From Cyanobacteria bacterium CG_2015-22_32_23 (GTDB lineage: Bacteria > Cyanobacteriota > Cyanobacteriia > Cyanobacteriales > Cyanobacteriaceae), in NCBI GenBank assembly GCA_009993045.1, contig JAACUG010000069.1, positions 1-64,000 of the forward strand: 64,000 nt of DNA, written 5' to 3'. Each line of letters begins with the position of its first letter. Position 1 is the first letter of the stretch. The position numbers and the translations under genes were made by a program. The notes below the pieces were generated by a model. It was given only the letters and a program-made list of their open reading frames with translations. It had not been told where the DNA came from and searched no databases. Shown one piece after another: positions 55,819-64,000 of this stretch.

Positions 55819-56877
55819 CTAAACTAAAACAGGTACAGAGGTTTCCCAACGCTGAACGGCTTTTCCTATTACTGCTAATTCTGTCGTTAAACGATCAAAA
55901 GCATCAGGGGTTAAGGATTGTGGGCCATCCGATAAGGCTTTCGCTGGGTTTGGGTGTACTTCTATCATTAGAGAATCAGCACCTCCAGCAATGGCAGCCA
56001 TAGCCATACTAGGTACATATTCCGCTTTACCTGTACCATGACTAGGATCAATCATGATGGGTAAATGAGTTAAAGAACGTAAAACTGGAATCACAGATAA
56101 ATCTAGTACATTACGAGCATACTCTCTATCAAAAGTGCGGATTCCTCTCTCACAAAGAATAACGTTGGTATTTCCCCCAGCAAGAATATACTCTGCCGCC
56201 ATTAACCATTCAGCAATAGTTGCAGACATACCTCTCTTAAGTAAAACAGGTTTAGGTTGTGCTCCAACTTTTTTTAACAGGGAGAAATTTTGCATATTTC
56301 TTGCCCCTACTTGAATTATATCAGCGTATTCGACAATTTTATCTAAATCCGCAGTGTCCATTACTTCCGTAACAATACCTAATCCAGAAGCATCCCTAGC
56401 GGTGGCTAGTAGTTCTAATGCACTTTCGCCATGACCTTGAAAGGCATAAGGAGAAGTACGAGGTTTATAAGCGCCTCCTCTTAAAAATTTCGCTCCAGCG
56501 GCTTTGACTCTCATGGCAGTTTCCACGATCATCTCTTCGTTTTCCACGGAGCAAGGACCTGCTACCATAACGATGGGATGATTCAAGCCAAAAACTACTT
56601 CACCGTTAGGAGTTGAGACAACTACATCACTAGGTTGTCCATTGCGATAATCTAAACTAACTCGTTTAAAAGGTTTTTCTACTCTTAAAACGGTTTCAAT
56701 CCAAGGGCTTACTTCTTGAATTTGTTCTGGGTTAAGGGAAGCAGTTTCTCCCACTAAACCAATAACTACTTTACTTTGTCCGATAATTTTTTCTGGTGCT
56801 AAACCCCAGGTGGTTAATTCATCTCCAATACGATTAATTTCGACTTCAGGAGTTCCCACTTTCATTACAACGATCAT
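55819..56877 (-). CDS. aroF: 3-deoxy-7-phosphoheptulonate synthase (type I, AroF/AroA-beta class)
   Basis: The 352-residue enzyme condenses phosphoenolpyruvate and erythrose 4-phosphate, the first step of aromatic amino acid synthesis. An N-terminal ferredoxin-like regulatory domain (residues 1-75, MIVVMKVGTPEVEINRIGDE) precedes the barrel: VMVAGPCSVEN (about 102-112), LRGGAYKPRTSPYAFQG (about 132-148), PVLLKRGMSATIAEW and IMIDPSHGTGK. Domain order is that of the Bacillus/Thermotoga class. It follows PAM68 and rpsO on the same strand after 116 nt. Confidence 0.95.
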   Translation of the reverse strand: MIVVMKVGTPEVEINRIGDELTTWGLAPEKIIGQSKVVIGLVGETASLNPEQIQEVSPWIETVLRVEKPFKRVSLDYRNGQPSDVVVSTPNGEVVFGLNHPIVMVAGPCSVENEEMIVETAMRVKAAGAKFLRGGAYKPRTSPYAFQGHGESALELLATARDASGLGIVTEVMDTADLDKIVEYADIIQVGARNMQNFSLLKKVGAQPKPVLLKRGMSATIAEWLMAAEYILAGGNTNVILCERGIRTFDREYARNVLDLSVIPVLRSLTHLPIMIDPSHGTGKAEYVPSMAMAAIAGGADSLMIEVHPNPAKALSDGPQSLTPDAFDRLTTELAVIGKAVQRWETSVPVLV

Positions 56878-56993
56878 AATTGATTTACCTTTATGAATTA
56901 ATATGCTAAGGCGAGTATTTGGTTATAGTTGTTAATTTTTTATGTGTAAGTATTTTCTAGGAAGTGACTCGTTCAAAATAGCTGAATAATTAA

Positions 56994-57467
56994 TTATTTA
57001 TTAATAGACTCTTGTCGAGCATTTTTCCAAGCAGAAGTAAATCTACGAAAATTGACGGTAAAATCTGACCAACCCCACCAAGTACCTTCTCTTTCTTCAT
57101 CCCAAGATGTGGAAAGAACGCCATAACTTAAACCTAACACACCTAGCCCAAATAAACCCATCGTCACTAACAAAACTGCTGTATTCGGTACTTTTAACCA
57201 TTTTTGGGTAACGACAACATAAGAAGCAAAAAATGTAAAAATACCCATTCCTGTTGGAATACCGCTAAAAATAGCGATTCTTTTTAACATTCGGTTGCTA
57301 ATTACTTCGGGAATTGCCGCCTCGGAGGTACTTTGTTTTTTACCCTGAGAATCTTTACTCGATAAGTTTGTTGACTTTTCTAGGGGATTATGAGAGGGTT
57401 TTTTGGTGATTTTTTTATTCTTTTTTGGTTCAAAAGGTAGGGAATCTCGATTTGATGACGATGGCAT
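56994..57467 (-). CDS. PAM68-family photosystem II assembly protein
   Basis: The 157-residue protein has a basic, Lys/Ser-rich N-terminus, then EVISNRMLKRIAIFSGIPTG and two membrane helices (residues about 65-85 and 95-118), ending GTWWGWSDFTVNFRRF. This matches PAM68 (DUF3464), which in cyanobacteria and chloroplasts assists early photosystem II assembly and CP47 insertion. It starts 21 nt after rpsO, a pairing that suggests co-expression with the ribosome. Confidence 0.9.
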   Translation of the reverse strand: MPSSSNRDSLPFEPKKNKKITKKPSHNPLEKSTNLSSKDSQGKKQSTSEAAIPEVISNRMLKRIAIFSGIPTGMGIFTFFASYVVVTQKWLKVPNTAVLLVTMGLFGLGVLGLSYGVLSTSWDEEREGTWWGWSDFTVNFRRFTSAWKNARQESINK

Positions 57468-57488
57468 GATTATTTATGAATATGGATT

Positions 57489-57758
57489 TTAACCACGAAT
57501 ACCTAACTTTTTGATTAAGTCTTGGTAGCCTTGGACGTTTTCTTTTTTAATGTAACTTAATAAACGTTTCCGTTGACCGATGATTTTTAAAAGTCCACGA
57601 CGAGAAGAATGATCTTTTTTATTAACTTTTAAGTGTTCGGTAAGTTGAGTAATTCTAGCGGTAAGTAATGCTACTTGTAAAGCAGATGATCCTGTATCAG
57701 TTTCATGTACTTGATATTCTGTGATAATTTCTTGTTTTTTTTCTAAGGTTAAGCTCAT
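57489..57758 (-). CDS. rpsO: 30S ribosomal protein S15
   Basis: The 89-residue protein is S15: [20 protein letters not shown] (residues about 10-29), [20 protein letters not shown] and [15 protein letters not shown]. It binds the central domain of 16S rRNA early in 30S assembly. It is the first gene of a leftward group with PAM68 and perhaps aroF. Confidence 0.97.
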   Translation of the reverse strand: MSLTLEKKQEIITEYQVHETDTGSSALQVALLTARITQLTEHLKVNKKDHSSRRGLLKIIGQRKRLLSYIKKENVQGYQDLIKKLGIRG

Positions 57759-57863
57759 TTTTCTTTAAAAGTTTAAATACTGCAATCTAACATTATATCA
57801 TATCTTGATGTTAAGAATTGAAAAGAAATCATAAAAGAGGTTTAAGGTTTTTCCTCCTTTCCA

Positions 57864-58358
57864 TTATTCATTATCAACTATTTTTTTGACATTTCCTGAT
57901 TTAATCCAGCCTTCTTCGCCACTATTGGGAATACGCACTTTTTGCCATTGGTTATCATTACTGGTACTTAAAATAATTAATTCTGAATTATAACCGACTC
58001 CTCCGACTCTTTCTGCGTCTTTACTAGGATTTGAACGTAAACTTAAACCTGTTGACCATGTTACTGTTGCTTTATATGCTCCTTTTGGTAAAGTTTCTGT
58101 CTCTTCGGGTTTTTCAGATTCTGGTTTTTTTGTTTCCAAGGTGGCTGGTTTTGTTTCTTCTTTGGTAACAGCAGCAGAGGGTTTTGTTTCTTTTTCTTTG
58201 GAGGGTTTTTCTTCTGAGAATACTGGTTTAGAGGTATTTCCTGCGACATTGGTAAGGAAAAAGTAAGCTCCTCCTGCAATTCCTGCACCGAATAGGATTA
58301 TACCTAAGAAAAAACCAATAATAAATTGAAATAGACTTGATGGATTCATAGTTGACAT
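57864..58358 (-). CDS. Membrane-anchored SH3-like domain protein
   Basis: The 164-residue protein has an N-terminal membrane helix (residues about 11-35, FIIGFFLGIILFGAGIAGG), a Pro/Glu/Lys/Thr-rich flexible linker (about 42-90) and a C-terminal bacterial SH3 domain (VTWSTGLSLRSNPSKDAERV and ILSTSNDNQWQKVRI with GEEGWIKSG). Such proteins usually sit in the periplasm and may bind peptidoglycan or partner peptides. No enzyme domain is present. Its promoter region holds a GTAGGG-type palindrome. Confidence 0.88.
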   Translation of the reverse strand: MSTMNPSSLFQFIIGFFLGIILFGAGIAGGAYFFLTNVAGNTSKPVFSEEKPSKEKETKPSAAVTKEETKPATLETKKPESEKPEETETLPKGAYKATVTWSTGLSLRSNPSKDAERVGGVGYNSELIILSTSNDNQWQKVRIPNSGEEGWIKSGNVKKIVDNE

Positions 58359-58709
58359 ATAAGATTTAATGGTGTGAACAATGAACAGTTAGTTATATGA
58401 TTTAAACTTTGGAAGTTAGACAAAATTACTATTTTCTGAGTTTTTAATACTCTTTGTCGTGGGTTGTGGGCATTACCCACCCTACGTTTAGAGTTAGTGC
58501 ATAATTTTTAGACTTTTTCTAATAAGTTGATCAATAGCAATCTATGGACATTGATTTATCTCATTATTGAGTTAAAAATAGCCTTATTATGAATAAGTAT
58601 ATTCTATTAAAAATATTTAGTCGTGAATAATATTAACTGCTAATGGATTATATAAAAATTAGAATTAAATTATATCTATTTATTTTATTACCTTAAGAAA
58701 TTTATCATC
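58359..58709. other. Divergent intergenic region upstream of larE
   Basis: About 350 bp between the SH3-protein gene and larE. It contains the short palindrome listed separately and otherwise AT-rich DNA. An ATGAACAGTTA word near 58381 echoes one in the proS-comFB gap at 6795. No tRNA, riboswitch or small gene was recognised. Confidence 0.5.
58466..58484. repeat. Dispersed GTAGGG-associated palindrome, imperfect copy
   Basis: GTGGGCATTACCCAC followed by CCTAC. One base in the arm breaks the symmetry seen in the related copies at 30407 and 61014. It lies between two divergent genes, unlike most other copies. Confidence 0.65.
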
Positions 58710-59516
58710 ATGATTGAGCAAAAATTAATACAATTAAGAAATCTTTTTCAAGACATGAATCAGGGCTTAATTGCATATTCTGGCGGTATTGATAGTACTT
58801 TAGTGGCAAAGGTTGCTTATGATGTTTTAAGACATCGTAGTGTTGCTATTACGGCGGTATCTCCTTCTCTATTACCTGAAGAATTAGATGAAGCTCAACA
58901 ACAAGCTAAATTTATCGGTATTAACCATGAATTAGTCTATACAGAGGAGATGAATAATCCTAACTATACTTCAAATCCTGTTAATCGTTGTTATTTTTGT
59001 AAAAGTGAATTACACGATAAACTTAAACCTCTTGCTTTACAAAAAGGTTATCCTTATGTGATAGATGGAGTTAATGCTGATGATTTACAAGATTATCGCC
59101 CAGGTATTCAAGCTGCTAAAGAACGAGGTGTGCGATCGCCATTAGCAGAATTAGGTATAACGAAAATGGAAGTAAGAGAAATAACGAAAATATTAGGGTT
59201 GCCTTGGTGGGATAAACCTTCTCAGCCTTGTCTTTCATCTCGTTTTCCCTATGGTGAAGAAATTACCTATGAAAAATTACATCGTGTTGGTAGAGCAGAA
59301 ATCTATCTCAGAAATTTAGGTTATAGTAATCTTAGAGTGAGATCTGATGGTGATACGGCACGAATAGAGTTATTACCAGATCAAATTAATGATTTTGTTA
59401 AGCAAACTAATCTTAATGAACTTGTTAATTATTTTCAATCCTTGGGGTTTATTTATGTGACTCTCGATTTAGAAGGTTATCGTAGCGGTAAATTAAATCA
59501 AGTCATCAAAAATTAG
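58710..59516 (+). CDS. larE: ATP-dependent sacrificial sulfur transferase LarE
   Basis: The 268-residue protein has the PP-loop YSGGIDST (residues 23-30) of adenylating enzymes, then RCYFCKSELHDKL (Cys94, Cys97) and the LarE motif KPSQPCLSSRFPYGE with Cys174, equivalent to the sacrificial Cys of Lactobacillus LarE. LarE supplies sulfur atoms to the nickel-pincer nucleotide cofactor. LarB and LarC genes are not adjacent, so either they lie elsewhere or this protein serves a different thiolation. Confidence 0.92.
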   Translation: MIEQKLIQLRNLFQDMNQGLIAYSGGIDSTLVAKVAYDVLRHRSVAITAVSPSLLPEELDEAQQQAKFIGINHELVYTEEMNNPNYTSNPVNRCYFCKSELHDKLKPLALQKGYPYVIDGVNADDLQDYRPGIQAAKERGVRSPLAELGITKMEVREITKILGLPWWDKPSQPCLSSRFPYGEEITYEKLHRVGRAEIYLRNLGYSNLRVRSDGDTARIELLPDQINDFVKQTNLNELVNYFQSLGFIYVTLDLEGYRSGKLNQVIKN

Positions 59517-59621
59517 AAATTATCAATGAAAATGTATGGTTAATCACTCTGAAATCTAATTTAATCCTATAATCTAGTATTCAACGGACAAACAAGGAAT
59601 ACTAAAAAATTCATATAGGTT

Positions 59622-60989
59622 ATGTATAATTCTCGAAAAACATCGGATTTGCCCCATGTCGTTATCGTTGGTGGTGGTTTTGCTGGTTTATATGCGGCAA
59701 AAGAGTTAGGAAAAGCACTGGTGAAGGTAACATTAATTGATAAGCGCAATTTTCACCTTTTTCAACCTCTTTTATATCAAGTAGCCACTGGCAGTTTATC
59801 CCCTGCGGAAATTTGTTCTCCTTTGCGGTTAGTGGTGGGTAAAAATAAAAATACCCATGTCATTTTAGATGAAGTTATCGACATCAATCCTGAAGAAAAA
59901 CAGGTAATTATGCGTGAAGGTATTTTAAATTATGATTATTTGATTATCGGTACAGGTGTAAGTCATCACTACTTCGGAAATGATCAATGGGAAAAAGATG
60001 CCCCTGGATTGAAAAGTATCGAAAATGCCCTTGATATTCGTCGTAAAATCTTCCTTGCCTTTGAAGAAGCGGAAAAAGTATCTTCTATGGAAGAAAAAGA
60101 AGAATGGTTAACTTTTGCTATTGTCGGTGGTGGCCCTACAGGGGTAGAATTAGCTGGTGCGATCGCCGAAATTGCCCATAGAATCATTAAAGATGACTTT
60201 AAAGAAATAGACACAACCAAAGCTAAAATTTTCTTAATTGAAGGGATGAATCGGATTTTACCACCTTATCCCGAAGATTTATCTCAAAAAGCGAAAGAAT
60301 CCTTAGAATATTTAGGGGTAACAGTGTTAACTAATCGGATGGTGACAAATATTGAGAAAAGTAGGGTAAATATACGTTATGGAGAAGAAGAAGAAACAAT
60401 CAAAGCTAGGACAATTTTATGGGCTGCGGGGGTAAAAGCCTCTAGTTTAGGAAAAATTATTGTGGAAAAAACTAACGCCGAAAGTGATCGAGTTGGTAGG
60501 ATTATCGTTGAGCCTAATTTAAGTATCAAAGATTATCCTAATATTTTCGTGGTGGGTGATTTAGCTAATTTCTCCCATCAAGACAATAAACCCTTGCCCG
60601 GCATTGCACCCGTAGCCATGGCTCAAGGGCAATATATGTCAAAATACATTAAAGCACAGATTAAAGGTGAAACCATCCCACCATTTCGTTATGTGGACAA
60701 AGGAAGTTTAGCCGTAATTGGGGATAATCATGCCGTTGTGAATCTTGGATTTATGAAATTATCGGGCTTTATTGCGTGGTTAGTATGGGTATTTGCGCAC
60801 ATTTATTACTTAATCGAATTTGATAGTAAATTAGTAGTGATGATTGAATGGGGATGGAATTACATTACGAGAGGAAGAGGTGCAAGATTAATTACTGGAG
60901 AAATTAGTGAGAAAAACTTGATTAATGAATCCTTTAATAATGACCATTATGCTTCTTCTTTAACGGAAAAAGAAAAAGTTGAAGTGTAA
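59622..60989 (+). CDS. Type II NAD(P)H dehydrogenase (NDH-2)
   Basis: The 455-residue flavoprotein has an FAD-binding VVIVGGGFAGLYAA (residues 13-26) and an NAD(P)H-binding FAIVGGGPTGVELAG (165-179), then ILWAAGVKAS, the FAD-contacting FVVGDLANF (about 303-311) and a quinone-binding AQGQYMSKYIK. The C-terminal 70 residues contain an amphipathic or membrane-contacting segment (FIAWLVWVFAHIYYLIEF). It oxidises NAD(P)H and reduces quinone without proton pumping. Which of the Ndb paralogues it represents cannot be decided here. Confidence 0.93.
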   Translation: MYNSRKTSDLPHVVIVGGGFAGLYAAKELGKALVKVTLIDKRNFHLFQPLLYQVATGSLSPAEICSPLRLVVGKNKNTHVILDEVIDINPEEKQVIMREGILNYDYLIIGTGVSHHYFGNDQWEKDAPGLKSIENALDIRRKIFLAFEEAEKVSSMEEKEEWLTFAIVGGGPTGVELAGAIAEIAHRIIKDDFKEIDTTKAKIFLIEGMNRILPPYPEDLSQKAKESLEYLGVTVLTNRMVTNIEKSRVNIRYGEEEETIKARTILWAAGVKASSLGKIIVEKTNAESDRVGRIIVEPNLSIKDYPNIFVVGDLANFSHQDNKPLPGIAPVAMAQGQYMSKYIKAQIKGETIPPFRYVDKGSLAVIGDNHAVVNLGFMKLSGFIAWLVWVFAHIYYLIEFDSKLVVMIEWGWNYITRGRGARLITGEISEKNLINESFNNDHYASSLTEKEKVEV

Positions 60990-61013
60990 TAATTAGGAAA
61001 GAGAATATAGTCG

Positions 61014-61030
61014 GGTGGGCATTGCCCACC
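61014..61030. repeat. Dispersed GTAGGG-type palindrome, perfect copy
   Basis: GGTGGGCA-T-TGCCCACC has perfect 8-bp arms. It lies 25 nt after the NDH-2 stop, between convergent genes, and may act as a stem-loop at the 3' end. Confidence 0.8.
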
Positions 61031-61177
61031 AAATCAATGGTTTAGTCTTGTTTTATTCTTGATAGAATTTCTAAATAATTTGTGAGAATTTTCGCTCCCT
61101 AACCTTCTAATTTTCGGATAAATTAACTCATTATTTTCTTACGACTCAAATCGGATTAATATATCTATTATTAATTT

Positions 61178-62044
61178 TTAATTACAGTTTTCTTGATTAG
61201 ATAAAGAATCATTATTTATGGTATTAAACCAGTTATTAATAACTTGCTTTTTTTCTTGAGAATTTAAAACGGAGTTAACAAAATTTTCCCAATTTGGATC
61301 ATTGTTAGGAAGAATTAAACCATATTTTTCACAAGTAAAAGGAGGTTGAGGAATTAAAACATATTCTTGATTATTTCCGATCAATATTTGTTGTGCTAGA
61401 GATTCTCCTATTAATAAAATACCATCATTAGCAAAACCATCAATTCTTCCTTGTCTTAAAGCTTGTAAAGCTCTTTGTGTACCCTTTATTCCTTGAAATA
61501 ATTGGAATTGTGCTTGAGGATATTTTTCTTTAATTAATGTTTCTGTATTGGTGAAAAGTAATAAACCAATAGTTAAGTTTTTACCATCAGAATTAAGAAA
61601 TTTTGAGGCGTTATCTTGTCGAGTAATAAACTGAATACCTGAGATAAAAAAAACATCAGAAAATATTACTTTATCATCATCTAAGGCTCTAATAGTATTA
61701 GGCCCACATTCTAAATGTACAACTTTATCTTCTACAATAGAAAACCGATTTTGTAAACTAGATATAACCACTGTAACTGTGATAATATTGCGATCAATTT
61801 TCTGGGATAATTTTTCTCTAATTAAAGCGACTAAATCAAAACAGATTCCTTGTAATTCACCATTATTATTACGATAACCAAAAGGAATTGCATCACTTCT
61901 AATGCCTACTTTTAATAATCCTGTGCGATTAACTTCTTCTAAAATAGATTCATTTTCAGCATTAACATTAAAGGGAATAAATAACATTAAAATAGTGGAA
62001 ATAGTAATGCTAATAAGTTGATCAATTATCTTAAATTTAATCAT
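61178..62044 (-). CDS. Family 3 (amino-acid-type) solute-binding protein
   Basis: The 288-residue protein has an N-terminal signal sequence (residues about 8-30) and a bacterial extracellular solute-binding family 3 domain: LKVGIRSDAIPFGYRNNNGE (about 44-63), LQGICFDLVALIREKL, ECGPNTIRALDDDKVIFSD and GRIDGFANDGILL. The Cys that would make it a lipoprotein is missing. No permease gene is adjacent. Polar amino acids are the usual ligands; here the ligand is unknown. It is downstream of argC on the same strand, but a palindrome separates them. Confidence 0.88.
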   Translation of the reverse strand: MIKFKIIDQLISITISTILMLFIPFNVNAENESILEEVNRTGLLKVGIRSDAIPFGYRNNNGELQGICFDLVALIREKLSQKIDRNIITVTVVISSLQNRFSIVEDKVVHLECGPNTIRALDDDKVIFSDVFFISGIQFITRQDNASKFLNSDGKNLTIGLLLFTNTETLIKEKYPQAQFQLFQGIKGTQRALQALRQGRIDGFANDGILLIGESLAQQILIGNNQEYVLIPQPPFTCEKYGLILPNNDPNWENFVNSVLNSQEKKQVINNWFNTINNDSLSNQENCN

Positions 62045-62124
62045 TTCTTATTCAGTATTTAGTCAAAAATGATCATTTTTTTATAGTAACTTGACATTAA
62101 CAATCAACGATGGATTAGAAATTT

Positions 62125-62147
62125 GTAGGGGTGAATGGCATTCACCC
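62125..62147. repeat. Dispersed GTAGGG-associated palindrome, copy like 3155
   Basis: GTAGGG leads into GGGTGAAT-GGC-ATTCACCC with perfect 8-bp arms. It is the inverted equivalent of the copy at 3155-3177, and lies 24 nt downstream of the argC stop in the leftward direction. Confidence 0.8.
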
Positions 62148-62171
62148 AAAAGATTAACAATCAGCAATATT

Positions 62172-63230
62172 TTATGGATAAAAAGCTAAGGTAGGTAAAC
62201 CTAAATCTTCACTCCATCCCATCATTAAGTTTAGACATTGAATAGCTTGTCCTGCTTGTCCTTTGATTAAGTTATCAATAGCAGACATAACAATTACTCG
62301 TCCAGTACGGGGATCAACTTCAATACCAATATAAGCTAAATTAGTACCACAAGCCCATTTTGTTTGAGGATAAATACCATTACCCAAAACTTTAACAAAA
62401 CTAGAGTTACGATAAAAAGCGTTATAGATAGTGAGTAAGTCTTCTGTAACTAATCCAGGATCTCTTAAAGTACCATAAACGGTAGATAAAATTCCTCTAG
62501 GCATGGGAATTAAATGAGGGGTAAATTGTACTTTTACTTCACTTCGGGCTAAATCTGAGCAAATTTGTTCAATTTCGGGGGTATGTCGATGTTTTGCAAC
62601 GCCATAAGCACCAAATGAACTATCTGCTTCTGCTAACAGTAAATTTATTTTAGCTTGTCTGCCACCGCCAGAAGTGCCTGATTTGGCATCAATAATAATA
62701 GTATCAGGCAAGACTAAACCTTGTTTTAACAGGGGTGCAAGAGCGAGTAAACTAGCAGTGGGGTAACATCCAGCACAGCCAATTAAGGTACTATTTCTAA
62801 TTTGTTCTCTATATAATTCAGGCAACCCATAAACCGCCGTAGCTGCAATGTGATGATCTTTTCTTTGAGTTTTATACCATGCTGTATAGGTGTCTAAATT
62901 TTTAAAACGATAATCAGCAGATAAGTCTAAGACTTTACATCCTTTTTCGATTAATGAGGGTGCAAAATCACAAGCCAATCCGTTAGGTAATCCTAAAAAG
63001 ACTACTTGACAACGAGAAGCGATAATATCTAAGTCTATAGGCTCAATTTTTATTTTTACCCGATGTTGTAAATGAGGATATAAATCACCGTATTCTTTTC
63101 CTGCACTACTATCACCGCCAAGATAAACAATCTCAACCTGAGGATGTTCTAATAACATTTTGACTAATTGTACACCACCGTAACCCGATGCACCCACAAT
63201 ACCTACGGATATTTTTTGCGACTCATCCAT
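62172..63230 (-). CDS. argC: N-acetyl-gamma-glutamyl-phosphate reductase
   Basis: The 352-residue enzyme reduces N-acetylglutamyl phosphate to the semialdehyde in arginine synthesis. NADP-binding [15 protein letters not shown] (residues about 9-23), [18 protein letters not shown] with catalytic Cys (near 156), [13 protein letters not shown] and [10 protein letters not shown] identify the type 1 enzyme. Length is typical. It diverges from rubA. Confidence 0.96.
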   Translation of the reverse strand: MDESQKISVGIVGASGYGGVQLVKMLLEHPQVEIVYLGGDSSAGKEYGDLYPHLQHRVKIKIEPIDLDIIASRCQVVFLGLPNGLACDFAPSLIEKGCKVLDLSADYRFKNLDTYTAWYKTQRKDHHIAATAVYGLPELYREQIRNSTLIGCAGCYPTASLLALAPLLKQGLVLPDTIIIDAKSGTSGGGRQAKINLLLAEADSSFGAYGVAKHRHTPEIEQICSDLARSEVKVQFTPHLIPMPRGILSTVYGTLRDPGLVTEDLLTIYNAFYRNSSFVKVLGNGIYPQTKWACGTNLAYIGIEVDPRTGRVIVMSAIDNLIKGQAGQAIQCLNLMMGWSEDLGLPTLAFYP

Positions 63231-63382
63231 GATTATTAATCTATAATTTCGATATTTTCAGCAATTTTAGTATGAAATTAGTTTTTTAGATCAATAGATA
63301 TTCCACGAGAAGAATCAATTAATTGTTCACTGTTTATGTAATAATTCTTAAAGAACTTTTAAGATTTGCTTAACATATCGTC

Positions 63383-63730
63383 ATGAGTGAAGCAGCCAAA
63401 GAAAAAACTTTAGCCGAAATGGCGCCTCCTAGTTATGAATGTCGTTCCTGTGGTTATATTTACGCACCTTCTAAGGGTGATAGTAAAACAAAGATAGCTG
63501 CAGGTACGTTGTTTACTGATTTACCCAGTAATTGGCGGTGTCCAGTGTGTGGTACTAATAAAACAGCATTTACGAATATTGGGGCTCAAGATGCACCGTC
63601 AGGATTTGAAGAAAATTTAGAATTTGGTTTTGGAGTTAATAAATTAACACCCGGGCAAAAAAATTTACTAATTTTCGGTGCTTTAGCTTTAGGTGTCTTA
63701 TTCTTTCTTAGTTTATACGGATTGAACTAA
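63383..63730 (+). CDS. rubA: Membrane-anchored rubredoxin RubA
   Basis: The 115-residue protein has a rubredoxin domain with iron ligands Cys20/Cys23 (YECRSCGYIY) and Cys53/Cys56 (WRCPVCGTNK), and a C-terminal membrane helix (residues about 92-112, LLIFGALALGVLFFLSLYG). In oxygenic phototrophs RubA is needed for photosystem assembly (both photosystems have been implicated). The following ycf48 gene, 45 nt away, gives the conserved rubA-ycf48 order that usually continues to psbEFLJ beyond this window. Confidence 0.96.
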   Translation: MSEAAKEKTLAEMAPPSYECRSCGYIYAPSKGDSKTKIAAGTLFTDLPSNWRCPVCGTNKTAFTNIGAQDAPSGFEENLEFGFGVNKLTPGQKNLLIFGALALGVLFFLSLYGLN

Positions 63731-63775
63731 CCATTGATTAAGACTAATTGATCAAATTATATATTGGAACTAAAA

Positions 63776-64000
63776 ATGAATCTGTTATTGAATCGACTAA
63801 AACAAATTTTAGTATTGATAGTAGTCAGTTTTTTGTGCATTAGTTGTGTTCATTTACCTTCTATAGCTCAAAATCCTTGGCAACTAATTAATTTAGAAAC
63901 AGAAGCTACTTTTGCGGATTTAGCTTTTACTAGCAACTCTAATCACGGTTGGTTAGTAGGTACACAAGCTACTTTATTTGAAACCGAAGACGGTGGAGAA
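63776..64000 (+). CDS. ycf48: Ycf48 photosystem II assembly factor (5' end only; continues past the window)
   Basis: The 75 codons seen give a signal sequence (residues about 10-24, [14 protein letters not shown]) with Cys24 as probable lipidation site, followed by [20 protein letters not shown] and [18 protein letters not shown], the first blade of the Ycf48/Hcf136 propeller. Ycf48 binds precursor D1 during photosystem II reaction-centre assembly. The gene is cut by the window edge, not broken. Its place after rubA supports the name. Confidence 0.93.
   Translation, partial: MNLLLNRLKQILVLIVVSFLCISCVHLPSIAQNPWQLINLETEATFADLAFTSNSNHGWLVGTQATLFETEDGGE

Overview
The window is a piece of a cyanobacterial chromosome, very probably from a low-GC unicellular lineage such as Geminocystis or Cyanobacterium. 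Evidence for a cyanobacterium: genes limited to oxygenic phototrophs (ndhS, cpcS, raf1, PAM68, rubA-ycf48, cyanobacterial-type gshA), 14 exact copies of the HIP1 octamer GCGATCGC, and AT-rich coding sequence. The genus is an inference from composition. No rRNA, tRNA, prophage or CRISPR array was seen.

Layout. 1-4.6 kb: recJ with an Uma2-type nuclease gene, a DUF697/SHOCT protein and gnd. 4.9-9 kb: proS, comFB and an exbB-exbD pair behind a Fur-box-like dyad. 9-14.5 kb: an alpha/beta hydrolase, an orphan sugar-binding lipoprotein, a DUF309 protein and a large ClC-CBS-USP channel. 14.8-16.5 kb: a toxin-antitoxin graveyard (broken vapB, a vapC-mazF chimera, phd and relE/yoeB remnants) followed by an apparently intact brnTA. 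16.6-26.4 kb: VOC protein, two conserved cyanobacterial proteins, murF, higBA with a perfect operator-like palindrome, queF, tig, rpsN, moaC and phosphoglucomutase. 26.5-31.3 kb: two heptanucleotide arrays, then a leftward gene string map > cytochrome b561-like > pgl > FHA protein, a cupredoxin and mtnP. 31.5-37.5 kb: zinc-ribbon membrane protein, a secreted protein, raf1, trpD2-like, glyA. 37.6-41.8 kb: the largest heptanucleotide array, gshA, a DUF4258 protein and a NERD-nuclease/SF1 helicase. 41.9-44.3 kb: cell-surface glycan genes csaB > wecG/tagA > TolB-like lipoprotein. 44.8-53.9 kb: M16 peptidase, cpcS, ndhS, a long RluA-type synthase, two tandem SpkB-like kinases, ilvE. 53.9-55.8 kb: transposon debris and an RTX protein gene. 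55.8-64 kb: aroF, PAM68, rpsO, an SH3 protein, larE, type II NADH dehydrogenase, an amino-acid-type binding protein, argC, rubA and the start of ycf48.

Functional themes. Gnd and Pgl are two steps of the oxidative pentose phosphate pathway, and Pgm feeds glycogen and sugar-phosphate metabolism. NdhS, the type II NADH dehydrogenase, rubredoxin, Ycf48, PAM68, CpcS and Raf1 serve photosynthetic electron transport, photosystem II and phycobilisome assembly, and Rubisco assembly. ProS, RpsN, RpsO, Tig, Map and QueF serve translation and protein maturation.

The most unusual parts are: (i) the in-frame VapC::MazF hybrid toxin gene, joined at a shared Asp-Leu-Thr tripeptide and embedded in remnants of other toxin-antitoxin modules; (ii) several short arrays built on different 7-bp units; (iii) a family of dispersed GTAGGG-associated palindromes, mostly at gene 3' ends; (iv) a ClC protein with Arg where the gating Glu is expected; (v) a one-protein nuclease-helicase that could act in defence.
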